Shown in pieces: positions 34,796 through 47,300 of a DNA stretch of 64,000 nucleotides. The notes beneath the pieces are model-generated. The model was not told where the DNA came from and searched no databases. It saw only the letters and a list, made by a program, of their open reading frames with translations. The stretch spans positions 20,660,455 through 20,724,454 of the forward strand of contig CAIIXF020000002.1 in the NCBI GenBank assembly GCA_903813345.2, written 5' to 3'. The stretch's first letter is position 1, and each line of letters begins with the position of its first letter. Position numbers and translations under genes: made by a program. The stretch is from Owenia fusiformis. Taxonomy: Eukaryota; Annelida; Polychaeta; Sabellida; Oweniidae.

Positions 34796-37700
34796 CGCTA
34801 AGTTAAACATCAACTCCTGTTTGACCATTTCATAGCTGACCATATTTGGCATTGTGAAGCTGATACAATAGTAACGCATTTGCACCTGTGGTATTAGTGC
34901 TGCTGTTATGTGAAGGTATTTGACTGACTGGCATTGGAAATTAAAAGCTGACAATGTCTGGTATTGGTCAGCAACCAATACACATCTGATGTGACAGTAA
35001 CCTGTTCACAGCTGGCTAAATCAGATCACAGCTGTTACATGTAAACATGTTTTTGGAACTAACTGATATGCAGCTGTACAATATTGGATATGTGACTGGT
35101 TAACAGCTGTATCAAAAAACAAGAAAAATCCATTGAGGCCACAAACCATTTGATAATATATAATCTGGTCTAAACTAAAAGAAAGTGTATTCTTTCGGAT
35201 TACTGTATAAACTGTATAGATAATGAGGAGGTACTTACTAAGAGAAATGTGCTTGTTAAAAAGTAGAATACAGTACTGATGCAATTAGATAAGTTTGCAA
35301 TAAGATGATAAACATTACAGAGGATTGATTCCTAGTCAGAATTTAAGAGTGACCTGTTACATATGTGAAAAACTATCTACATGCTAAAAATATATATAGT
35401 AAAATGGGTCATGAAATGGAGCTGACCAAAATAATAATCTCCAAGGAATTTGAGCCATCACATGAGAGACACCAAATATTTGCCTCGAATGGCATAAATC
35501 GTATTGCCCAATGGATGTTGATGTCAGTGAAATATCATATGATTGTCCAAGGAATATATCATGCTGGTCATGTTTGGAGAGTGGAATCAGCAAGGAATAA
35601 TGTAAACAGCCAGTTATGTATTCAGCATTTGGCAGGAAATTGTATAGAAATGCAAGAAAATCAACTTTACAGTGGAATAAGCATGGACAGCAAAATTTTA
35701 TAAACTTGCATAGTTTGTGGGGATATAATATGTACTCTGATGTACATTATGTACTCTGATGTACATTATGCACTGGTGTACAGTATGTACTCTTATATAC
35801 ATTATGCACTCTGATGTACATTATGTACCCTGATTTACATTATGTATTCTGATGTACATTATGTATGCTGATGTACATCATGTACTCTGATTTATATTAT
35901 GTACACTATGTACTCTGATGTACACTATGTACTCTGATGTACATCATGTACTTAGGTGTACATTATCTAGTATGCTGTAAATTACATTTAGCATTTTGAG
36001 ATCTCCAACTTATAATCAAGCGTATATTTTATATTAAACATATGGTTTAGACCAAGATGGGAATATTAAACTTTTATACACATGTAAACAAACAATTATA
36101 CGAGCTGATCTTAAACTTGTGTAGTGTCAATCATTAAAAACAACAATCCTTTGCTAGGCAACAACTCAAATTATAGTTGAAATATTTACTAAGTCATTTG
36201 AATATTTATGATTTTTGACAGAAATATGATAGGAAGAATATATGCTGTATTTAGTACATGTATTTAACTTACTTTTATAAACATTTTGACTGCATGAACT
36301 GAGGTATAATTTCAGCTTATCAATGTTGATAACCTTTATTTTTGGGATGGAAAAACCATTGTCATGCAAAAAAAGTGCAATCTCTGAATTTAGAAGTATT
36401 TTTCACTTTAAATAAACGTGGGGCAATAGCAATTTATAAATGTAATTTTGGTGAGTGATAAAATTGGCCAAAATATAAAATTTATGTTCAATAATTTTTA
36501 GCAATTTTACAAGTACAATTATCTGTTGCAAGTACATGTATATTAAACTTTGACTGCTTAAAGCAATTGCATGACATTTCCTCAAGTAATAAAGTTTTTC
36601 ATCAAGTTTATATAATCTTTGTGAAGCGATCATTTCCACAAGTCTTCAAGCCTATGTAGTTCAAATATAATCTCTGTCAATTTTGTCATTAAACATCTCT
36701 TTTGCGACATGTATGCAATCTCATATGGAATAATTGAATACAAAGCAATATGAAATAATCTGCAATTTTTAGGATCACGGAGCAGGCTAGAATTCCATAG
36801 TTAACATGATACCATGACTGTGGAACTCTCTATATAATCTCTCTATACAAATGAAATCATTTGTTTTCTTAGCCATCAATAAGGGAGTGACTATATACAT
36901 GTAACTGAATAAATAGATGTCAGCGCTTGTTTTTATTTGTTTTGGTTGGGCCAGACTGTCATAGGCTTCAATATTCTTAAAATCTCACAAAAATGAGAAT
37001 TAGCGAGATTTGAAAGCTATAATAGAAACTCCTCTATTCATTTAGATCTCGTTATTGTTTTCTGGAAGGATACAACACCAACGTTAATTTGTATTTTACC
37101 TCAACTGTTTGCTATTATTTATAGCTTGTTTACATATACCATGTAGAATTAGCCATAATAAGTTATGTAGAGCTTCACTATAGTATACTATGTATTATAT
37201 ATTTTGAAAATCACTATGTACATAGTGTATATATAATCATTGTGCAGTATATATGAGAGTCACAAAGTTATATTGAGATGTACTGTTGCACAAAAGTTAT
37301 TTTTAATGTATGTCTGATTTTTCAGAAAATTGTAAAAAATTGATTCTCGGATAATTCATTTTCTCGTTTTTATTTTTTCTGCATGTGATGTATATCTGAA
37401 CTGTAACAGGCTTCATACTACATTTTGTTACTATGGTAACTAGTTATGTAAACAAGAGGGCTTTGTTGCTATATGTACAGTTAGCTTTAGTGGTAGTAGT
37501 TTTGAACAACCAGGGGTCCCTTTGCCAAACATCATAAACTTGCAGATCTTTTAAATCAGAGAAAGGACAATTGATTTGCAGATCCATAACTTTACGATGT
37601 TCGGAGAAATTGATTCCAGTTCCTAATTTCTACAAACAGCCATTTATGATACTAGTCTGATAATGCATCCCTCCTGCTTTGACTGAATGCATATAAACTG

Positions 37701-38300
37701 TAAAGTTTCTTATGATTGATCAAATAAAGATCATTAGACCCAATCTTCAAATGGCTCTATGAATAAGTGACATTTAGATCATTTTGAAACCATTGGTTCC
37801 TATTGAATTTTCACTGAACAGTCGATGGTGGGTTAAAGATTAGGTAATGGAGTAAAACGCTTCTGATCCCCAGGGAGCCTCAATCAACATGGTTACAAAG
37901 TAATAAGATAACATGTTAATTGATCCAAGCTATTTTTCTAAGTGTAACCACTTTTAAGCCACAATTGACTTTTCATGAGTGATACCTCGATAAAATGGAT
38001 TTTACGAATTGTGAGGAGTAATCCATAAGTTTAAATAAGATATACAACATTATTTTATAGTTTCTTATTTCAAATGATTCACTTGCTGGAAGTTTCTGTA
38101 TGATCTGTGTCGTGTATATTGACTGGAAAATATTGAGATTTTGTTTGTATCATGTCCCGCTATACCAACTTCTTGCATGATTTTAATTTCATTCTTTTAT
38201 TTTTATATTGATGTATTTTGTGGATTTTGGTGCTGTATATAATTATACAATACACAGATGTATCTTTGTATAAAATATTCTCATTTTAATTTTATATGTA
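34796..38300 (+). other. possible long 3' UTR and intergenic DNA
   Basis: Largely unique AT-rich DNA after the stop codon, with few mobile elements compared with its surroundings, which suits a long 3' UTR. Several AATAAA-like signals exist (for example near 36413) but none can be chosen. The 112-codon frame at 35365-35703 has no recognisable domain or codon bias and is probably chance. Confidence 0.3.
35729..35966 (+). repeat. ~19-bp tandem repeat TGTACTCTGATGTACATTA
   Basis: About twelve units of TGTACTCTGATGTACATTA with substitutions and a few deletions. The unit contains TGTACA palindromes, so it can fold on itself. It lies in the presumed 3' UTR of the unknown gene. Confidence 0.8.
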
Positions 38301-40175
38301 AATATAAGAGGATCCAACAATGAACCTTGGCTAACACCCTTAAATAAGATATTTTGGTGATTATTGTTTTCTCTCACTTGTCAGCCAAATAGGAATTTGC
38401 GAGAAAAAAGCCGATTTTCAATTGAATTGAACTAGATCTGCACCACATTTTCCATTGGTATTTTCCTCAGAAACCTGAACATTTTGAGTTTTTGTAAGGG
38501 TATGTAGCATGTTAATGAAAGCCATCTATACTAGGTACACCCCCTTCATAAGTTTAGTAACTGGGAGTCTCCATTTGATAGCATGTTAAAATATGTGGAT
38601 GTCAGTTTCCATAGTTTAGGTCATTTTATTACAAATGAGTCAAAAATCATCAAAAAATTATCAGGGTTTGACATATGGTCAAAAAGGGGACTTTTGGTTA
38701 CCAAATTTTTCAAGGGGAGTGTACATTTTATATGCACAGCAGTTGAATGACTGTATTGTTAAATATGTTAATAACAATACATACTGTATTATATTATAAA
38801 AGGTGTTTGTTTCATTCCTGACTTACCATTTGAATATGAAGAGATTGGCCAAATCTAAACACACAATCAACTCATACCTCAGGATTATTTTTAGCTCATG
38901 GTGAGCCTAGTACGTAATCACTCACAGGTCAGTCTATCCCCCATCCATCAAAAATTTTTGAACAAATGAAAACTGCAATTCTTCTTAACTATTGCTCATA
39001 TGCATATGAGTTTCATACTTAACTTAAATTACGACATTGATCCCAGCACCTACATTTTTACCTCATATGGAGAAATGAGCTTTTTGTCAGCATTTTTAAA
39101 TTATGAGCCTATAGAATGGTGATATTTTAAATCCAATGACCTATATTCCAGTGAAAGTATATCATGTATTATTATCCCATCGATTGTAGTTTGATTGAGA
39201 GGGATATAGAGAAGCCGTCTATAAAAAATATAACTTTTGATAACTCACATTAATATCAGTTGACAGGTTTCGTTCATGATCTCTATTAGGCTAGGCAAAT
39301 GGAAGTTTAACATCCCCAAAATTGCAACAGTTTTTAAATTAGGCTTATATTGTATATTGATATCAGTTGAAAAACATATCAAAAATGTAGAAAAATATAT
39401 GCAGTGGACAAATATGAAATGTCACATTCTAGGTACCCCCCTCCAAATTTGAGTATGGGATTGTAAATATTTTTTATTTCAAAATGGGATGCTCTTCTCA
39501 ACTAAATGAGTAATATTATGATAGTTTACTGACATAAGAGCAACTAAAAATTGTTAACCAACTATTTGAGTGCAATAATTGGCATTTCTAGCCCCAAATA
39601 TCTGAAAATAGGCCATCAAATAGCCTGAATTTAATATAACAATGTATTTATTTCTGTATCTATTCATCAGAATTGCATGAAAAAAATCAAGGAGGTTATT
39701 ATACACCTGACCATTGTATTTGATAAGTATCAGGGTCATTAAGTGGATATTGAGGGTAAAAATAATATTTGAAATATCAATATTTTACCACATACCTTTT
39801 TGGGGTGACCTTGCTTTTGTTTAATTACTTCCAAGATATGTCATATTTGAACTCAATAGCACAACTAAATAATTTGTAAAGGCTTATTTTGTCCTGAAAA
39901 CAGTTTTTTGATGTTTTCAGGAAAGGATTATGTAAAAAAAAGTAGAAAAAACAGCAAATGCCAGGTGAAATATAGGGGGAGCCCTACTTTTAGTTCATAA
40001 CTGCTAAATTATCAAATGTTTTTTCCTTTTAAATTCAATTTGATATATAATATAACTTTTCTGGTAAAAGAGAGAACGATTTGTTAGAAATTAAGTACAA
40101 TCGGTGGTCTAAAAATATCCTTGAAAAGGCAACAAAATGTTAAATATCCCTGTCCCTGACATCAGTTTATTAATA
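38300..40175. other. mobile-element debris
   Basis: A block at about 39355-39440 (TCAGTTGAAAAACATATC, GTGGACAAATATGAAATGTC, GGTACCCCCCT) reappears in reverse complement at 43430-43515. The phrase GGTTACCAAATTTTTCAAGGGGAGTGTACAT (38697-38727) resembles the degenerate repeat at 2380-2510. No gene is evident. Confidence 0.45.
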
Positions 40176-40722
40176 TGAGCCAAAAAGGTAACCCAACCAA
40201 ATGTTTGTTAATAACCCAGTCATTCAGCATGGGTGTGACATCATATTTGGCACAATTACCTTGTTCAATGTTCTTTCATTCTACTAAGTGTCATTGATCT
40301 ATCCTTAATAGTCACGGTTTTATGGCCATTTACAAAATGTGCTCAAAATATCGCAATGTGCCTAACTGACTGGACATCAATACCACCATTTTTTATTATC
40401 TGTGGACCTTTTTTTCTATACTAACAACACTTGAAACAAGAGATAAGAATGAAGATGAGAGCCATGACACAAGATTTTTATGCTCCTGATTTGAACAACT
40501 ACGTACGATACGTTCAAGTTGGCCTCCAGGCATGACACTCATATTTCATGGCATGGTATAAAAAGGCCATAAAAATCGTGACCACCAGAGATAGACCACT
40601 GAGACTGGGTAGATTGATAATACATTGACCAAGGCTCAATTCTGCCAAATATGACACTAAATCCATGCAGGATGACTGGACTGGGTTATTAAGATTTGTT
40701 TGGGATACGTTTTTGGCTCGCC
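40176..40722. mobile_element. ~545-bp element with ~160-bp terminal inverted repeats
   Basis: The left arm opens GAGCCAAAAAGGTAACCCAA and carries TTAATAACCCAGTC and CATATTTGGCA. The right arm (about 40560-40720) is the diverged inverse, closing TTGGGATACGTTTTTGGCTC. The centre is ~225 bp and non-coding. Confidence 0.65.
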
Positions 40723-41029
40723 CTGTATTAAGGAAAAAGAGTTACTTTTGACTACGGTGTTCTTAACCACACAGTGATATTGAGAAATGAAATGAAGAAG
40801 TTCAACTGAAGAATGTTGGATTTCAAGATGAAATTTAATAAAAAATGAGGAAAAGGTTTCTCCGTTAATGAATACTACTGAGTTAACTAGTGTAAATCCC
40901 TGGTCTTTATACAGGGCATGGCTCGATTATGTTATGTTCATTATCAAAAATGCTGCCTTAATTTTGTAATCTTAACCTTCATATATATTTGTCTTACTTA
41001 TAGAGAGCAAAAAATAATGCTGATTAAAT

Positions 41030-41275
41030 AAGCGAAAAAATTTTTGGGCCCCTAAACCCCTAAAGTGGGCCCAAATTTTGAAATATTGAGGCCCATTTTC
41101 TTCAAAATTTGGCCTGAAATTAAAAAATAAGGCCTTAAAAGGCCCTCTTATGACCAAAAACGCCCACTTTTAAGGGCTTTAAAGCCTTTTTTGGTCCCAA
41201 TTTTTATTCTTGGCCCGCCCAAGGGGGCCCGGACCCCCAGCCCCCCCCCCCAGATCCGCCAGTGTTCATTATTTA
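41030..41275 (-). mobile_element. GGGCCC-rich element end (CACTGGCGGATCTGGGGGG)
   Basis: On the minus strand the end reads ACACTGGCGGATCTGGGGGG, followed by many GGGCC/GGCCC phrases and AT spacers. Similar low-complexity sequence starts at 63332 (CACTAGCGAATTTAGGAGC followed by a G-run) and runs to the window end. These are probably two members of one invertebrate transposon family. Confidence 0.5.
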
Positions 41276-41698
41276 GTCATCATTATTTTCATGATCAGTT
41301 ATGGAGGTATTTGCACAAATGCCTTTGCATACCTACTTCATAGAAGTAAAATATGCCTAACACACACAATGGATGATCTCTGAGAGAGGGGAGTTGCATT
41401 TAGGCAATGGGAACAAACGTTTCGTTGCTTATTTCCCAGCAGTTTATTTCCCTCCCACTCCTGGATCTGATGGTATACTCTATAATTGTTGTTTTCCGCA
41501 GCATCAGAAGTTGGAGGAAGAACACGGGGCTGCAATAATTCATATCTTGCTGCTCTCTTTTAATAGAATTTTTGAAGCCTAAGTTCATTTAGGGTTTCAC
41601 CATTTTTCCACCATAAATTGACAAAAGAGCATGTTCCTCGATCTGCAATGACAGAGTTACTTGCATTTCACTGGTTTTCCACTTGATTACGTTGTAAC

Positions 41699-42118
41699 AA
41701 AATGTCGGAACATCGAAGATATGATTTTTCTTTTTTCCTTATTTCATGCGTTGTAGGCAGAATTATCACAAACATGTATCAGTATTATATGTTTAAAAAA
41801 TGTACATATTTGCAGACAAATAGTTCAGAAGACAACAGAGTCGTAGATTTACTTCCTCACTTAAGTTACATAAACGGTATTTTGATAAACAGTTAAGATC
41901 TCACTTTGAACTGCCACCGTTTATGAAAGGAATTAAATCAACAATTCTGTTGTTTTCTGAGCTATTTTTGCGCAAACATGTATATTTCTAAAACATATGA
42001 TACTGATACACGATTGTGAGAAAAAAACATCGTGGGGATTCTGCCTACAACGAGTGAAAAAAAGGAAAAAAGAAATATCGTGCCTTCGACGTTTAGATAT
42101 TTGACCCGTTTCGGTAAG
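41699..42118. mobile_element. fold-back element, copy 2
   Basis: Same family as 7398-7745. AAAATGTCGGAACATCGAAG at the left is mirrored by CTTCGACGTTTAGATATTT at the right, and the GGCAGAAT/ATTCTGCC and CTTCCTCACTTAAGTTACAT blocks are shared with copy 1. The central mirrored part is more eroded here. Confidence 0.65.
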
Positions 42119-43903
42119 AAGCGTAATTAATCGGATCACCAGTGCTTTGATAATTTAAAAACAACCGCTTGTTTTCTCAAGAACTCACTCTTTTCTATCT
42201 GCCTCAATGATAGCTTCTTGTCTATGCCATATATAACCTGAATGCGTTGTCACACCCCAGAAAAGATAAACAAAATATTGTCACAGACCACTTTTCCCGA
42301 AGACAATCTTATTTCATTTTATATTCCAACATTTTGATTCTTGGGTTGCTGCTTTTGGTTCAGGTTTGAAGAAAATGTTGAAGTTTGTGTTTTGTGCATG
42401 ATAAATGAGAAGCACAAGGAGATCTGTATGAGTATACTGTATTTGAGGTTTGGACACTTTGCATTGCAGTTTTCACAATCACGATATCTGCATCCGATTC
42501 TGAATGTAGCACATGTACACTCAATGTTTTCCAACCTGACAGACAGATTTACCATCATTCCTACGTACTGAAATTATATTAATGAAAGACTCTCCAGATA
42601 TCTGAGATTTAAATGTGCTCTATCAGTTTAAATTCCGTTTAATAACCATAAATTCGTTTCTACAGCATTATACATCCAATTTTATAGTTCAAAAGTAATG
42701 TACTCTTAATATGTAATGATTTATTTATCTGATGAATTTAAATTTTGTAATTGCGGATTGTAAATAATAATTTAAACAATATTAAATTCCACAGAAACTA
42801 CAACTTACATTATTTAGATAAGCCTAGTATAGAGCAGTTATCAAATACCCTAATATCAGAGTGGTGATATGTAATTATTCATCAAATACAAGTGAGGTCA
42901 CCTTAACATTTCACCTGGTGCAACTAATAAGGTATAAACCGTCACAAAACTTGTATTTTAGATGATGACAATCCTATATAAATGATTTAGATGTCAACTC
43001 TAATACAAATGTGATGCATTGTGGGAGTTAGTCATCAAAACTATAGTCTCCCCTATAGTAGGCGGGGCAAAACTATGAAAATGAAATAATTTTTTTCTTC
43101 CTAAGTATACACGTTAGAATTCTGACACTCACCAAATATGAAGTTCATATAAATATGTAACACCATGATTTTTTTCATGCTTTTCTGACTAACTGATCCT
43201 AAAATATCTAAATAGATATGTGAAAACATGCCTGTTTAGTGGCCTATTTTGTTATACTTTGGGGTCAAATGACCAATTACTGGTCTCAAAAATGGTTAAA
43301 ATAATATTCTAATTATTTGTGAATATGTGGTCTATCATAATAAAGCTTGAATACTTGACTAAAGTGTTCCATTTGGGAAGGAAAAATTGTTTCCTACCAA
43401 TACTCAATTTTGGGGTAGGGTTGTAGGGGGTACCTAGGAAGTGAAATTTCATATTTGTCCACTGCATACATTTTTCTACATTTTTGATATGTTTTTCAAC
43501 TGATATCAATACATAATATAAGACTAATTTAAAAACTGTTGCAATTTTGGGGATGTTTGGGCCTTTTATGAGCCCATTTGCTTGGCCTATATCTGTATAT
43601 GGTGATTACTGCTCAAGAAGGAATTTTAAACATGGCTGCTAAATTCAAAATGGCCGCTTTTGTTGGTTGATATAATGATTTGTTAGGTGGGATTTACTAC
43701 TAAGGGAAATTGATGTTTTTCTAGATTATCTTAATATGAATTGATTTCGGCAAAAATACTCCACAAGTTGCCGAGGTCCCTTTTTTCTTAATCAAATCTG
43801 TTATGTTTTGCAGCATTTTAGCATTACCTCATATTAATGTTTGCTCTAGCCAATCCATACAATTTGTTCATCAAACACAAAAAATCTAATTAAATATACA
43901 ACA
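42119..43903. other. gene-free stretch downstream of SREBP
   Basis: Only the inverted repeat partner at 43430-43515 is recognisable. The short frames on both strands around 42319-42571 overlap each other and show no domain. Confidence 0.35.
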
Positions 43904-43909
43904 TTTATT
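43904..43909 (-). promoter_or_regulatory. candidate poly(A) signal of SREBP
   Basis: AATAAA on the minus strand 405 nt beyond the SREBP stop codon, implying a 3' UTR of about 0.43 kb if used. Confidence 0.45.
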
Positions 43910-44313
43910 GATTTCATACAAAACATACAATTACACTAATAAATATCAAACTTGCACAATTAGATAATATTTCATCAATATTATCAGAATTTTTTTTACC
44001 GCTCATCGTCTCTATGGTGAGATTTCATAATCTTGGAATTCAATCAAAGTGAAGGTAAAACATAAAGGATGGTCTATCCTCATACTCTAAATCATTTCTA
44101 CGGATAATAAAGTTCAATAATAAGGTCCTTCAAGCATTTCAACCTCTCAACAGTTCCAAATTGGGAGAGCACCAATACACTGCAACTAAAGATGTTTATG
44201 TCACGAACATGGCCACAGATGCTCCAAGAAACCAATCAAATTCCTTGAAGGGTAAGTGTAAGATCTTCAGCCATCTTAGGGGTGGTGGTCCAAAATTCGT
44301 TACCCACTCCAAA

Positions 44314-47300
44314 TTAGCATTTAACAAGAGTTGGTCCGACATTTTGCACATTTCCGCCATATTTCATCATCATTTGATGGCAACTTTGAATTCCTTTTTT
44401 GTCGCCTAATTTCTCGTATGTCTTTGACGCCTCTGTGAGCATTCCCGCACGCTGTCCTGGAGCCGATAGCAATTGTGTGGGAAGATGTTTGCAGGCAAGT
44501 AACAAGGCATTCGCATATTCACGTTCACCCATTTTGTCTTCACTAGCATTATCTGGAACACAAAAGCAAAATCATATAAAATGAGCTTAAACTTTGATTA
44601 GAAGAGGGCATCAGTGTGATCAACTTGATCCCAGTCTGACATATAAGCACATCTCAGTCATCCATAATTTTCAATCAAGTTCATCATGTTGGGCAGAACA
44701 GAACAGAGAGATTTTAAACCTATTATACCTCCACAATATAAAATTGCAAATGTGATATTTGGCTATTTGCCATTCTTTACTTATGAAATCAAGATTTAGC
44801 CCCTAACCCATTGAAATTCGTCAGTAATGAAATTGTAATTACTCCCTCCGCCTAAAAATTGACTCGATTCTTCCACAACTCAGACCATTGGATCCCACCC
44901 CTTATCGCACGATAGAATAGAATGTTTCCAAACCTTTTTCATTGTTGGCTGGGGTGTGCCTTCTACGCAAGCTCCTATCGAGGAGTTGTTGGGTTCTTGC
45001 TGGACTTGCTCCTGCCATTAATCTCGCAGTGGCCTCATGCAAGAATACCTAGCAATTATATAAAACAATCATGTCAATGTAAATATCTCTTGCTGCAAAT
45101 TCATTTTATTTCTATCACATTAAATTCACATATTTTTGAGATAAGATTATGAAGTTCTTGTTGAAAATTCAATTTTTTGGAGGTAACATTTTTAATCTTT
45201 TAGACAGTCTTACTGACTAATATTTTTTAAATCAATACAATACAATACAATAAAATACAATTCACTCGATAGATGCACCTATTCTATCCATTCAAGATTG
45301 AACAACCATTCTAGTTTGAACAGCCATTCTAGATTGAACAGCCATTCTATTCCCCACAAACATCTACTTTTCTAAATAAAACTGCTATTTGAAGAAATGG
45401 TACATCCACATTTACTAATATCAAACCCACCTTTGGTAATGCAGCTTTAAGTTTTTGCGAAAGTTTTCTTAGGCTTGTGAGGTCAGCCTGGAAGGCTATG
45501 AGCTCCCTCTGTGAGAGTGTCATCATGACATCCTCTCCTGCCCCAGACTCCTTCTGCCACACCCCTGTACGTGTGTTCAGCAGCCAATCACAGGCAAGCA
45601 GCTCAATTGCCTGAAGAAAACGGCAGTATATAGAATTTACTGAAGTATAGAAATATTTGTAGAAACAAGCTTTGAATATTCAAATTTCAATTCACATTAA
45701 ATGCTGTTTACGCATTGCCCAAATGACCCGAACCAGAAGGTATATGTCCAGACTATCTGCAAGGGACTGTTTGTATATTTATTTCAATAGTCTGTCTAAT
45801 TTGTTGCAAGAGCCTGTCTCTATATTTGTCGCAAAGGCCTGTATCTATATTTGTTGCAAGGGCCTGTCTCTATATTTGTTGCAAGGGCCTATCTCTATAT
45901 TTGTTGCAAGGGTCTGTCTCTATATTTGCACAGCAGATGCATTGCACTGTTATATAACATGCAATGCAACTACAATGCACTAAAGTGACAGCCAATATTC
46001 CTCCATGTTGTTTCTTTCAAGGTTATTAACAGGTAAATACAATCTTATTTGTAATGTTATTTATTGTTCACTGGTTTAATGACAAACTGGCAATTCTTAG
46101 CAATGATAATCCAAATAACTCATGGACTTCACTTTTTGGGTTTGTTTTAAAAGGTATTCTTGAATTGATTAAATACAATCAAAAAGGTTGCTTGCTATAT
46201 AATAAATAAATATCTTCATCAAATGATATGAAGAGATGCGTACCTGTGTGATTTCTGCATACTGTTTGTTGCCGGACATATTGAGGCTGTCTCTTAACAG
46301 TTCCCCAGCTCTGTTGCACTGTTTAATACAGTTGTAATGGCACGATCCCTTGCATCCACCGAGCAGGTTCTTGCGAGCCTTGAATGCGATGTAGACACTT
46401 CTTGGCAAAGGATTTCTGGAGAAAAATGTTAATCTAACATTATTTATCCATGTAAATCATTCAATATTGTACAATTTCATTTAACTTCTAATTTAAAAAA
46501 AAGTGTCTCCTGTTTGGATGCAATGAAATTTTATTCATCATTCGAACAAAAAAATCTTTGAAACTCACTCAGTAGCCTGAAGATACTTTGGAAAACTTTC
46601 CACGGCTCCGTACAACTTCTCCGCTGCGGCATCATCACCATTCAGCCAATAGGAAGCCACAGCAATGACATTACACCACCATTTTGAAACATCATCCAAC
46701 CCCTGTAGAGACGTCAATGAGGTTGTGGTCATCATACCAGCGTTGCTAGCACATTCGTCCAATAGTTGCACAAACTGAAGAACCTCAGCTGTGTGGGGCC
46801 CACTGCAGAACAAAGAAGGTTTACATTACCCACAATACACTCTCTTCTTTTAGAACATAAGATCAACAAAGTGATTGTGTACTGCATAAAAGGTACTTTG
46901 GCTAAGATTATGATGAATGAACTAACATACCAAAAATTTGCTTCATAAAAACACTTCACTTTTATAAGGAAACCAATTTTGTTGCAAAAATGTTTCGAGC
47001 GATTTATATATTATGATCCAAGTTCCTCCAACTGTAACTTCAACGAACACCAATTTAAAACAAGGCATTAACGTGCAAAATATCACCACTATCCATTTGT
47101 TAGACGCCAAATGCCGACTACTGAATGCGAACACCAACTGCCAAACACCATCCACAAAATTGGAGACACCAACAATATGTCACAACTTGTGGTGGTGACA
47201 TAATAAATCTTCGAAATTTCCTACATACTAACCTTACTGTGACAGTTTCCCCCTCACTATTATACCCTGGTGTCACAAGTGTGTAGACCGCCTTCTTGAG

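Noticed and set aside
35365-35703. 112-codon open frame as a gene
   Set aside because: No recognisable domain, no splice partners, Met- and Ile-rich composition typical of AT-rich non-coding DNA; probably in a 3' UTR.
47233-47240. GTAAGG as the donor of SREBP exon 10
   Set aside because: It would put exon 11 out of frame. GTTAGT four bases on keeps phase 2 and joins VTVS to [10 protein letters not shown].
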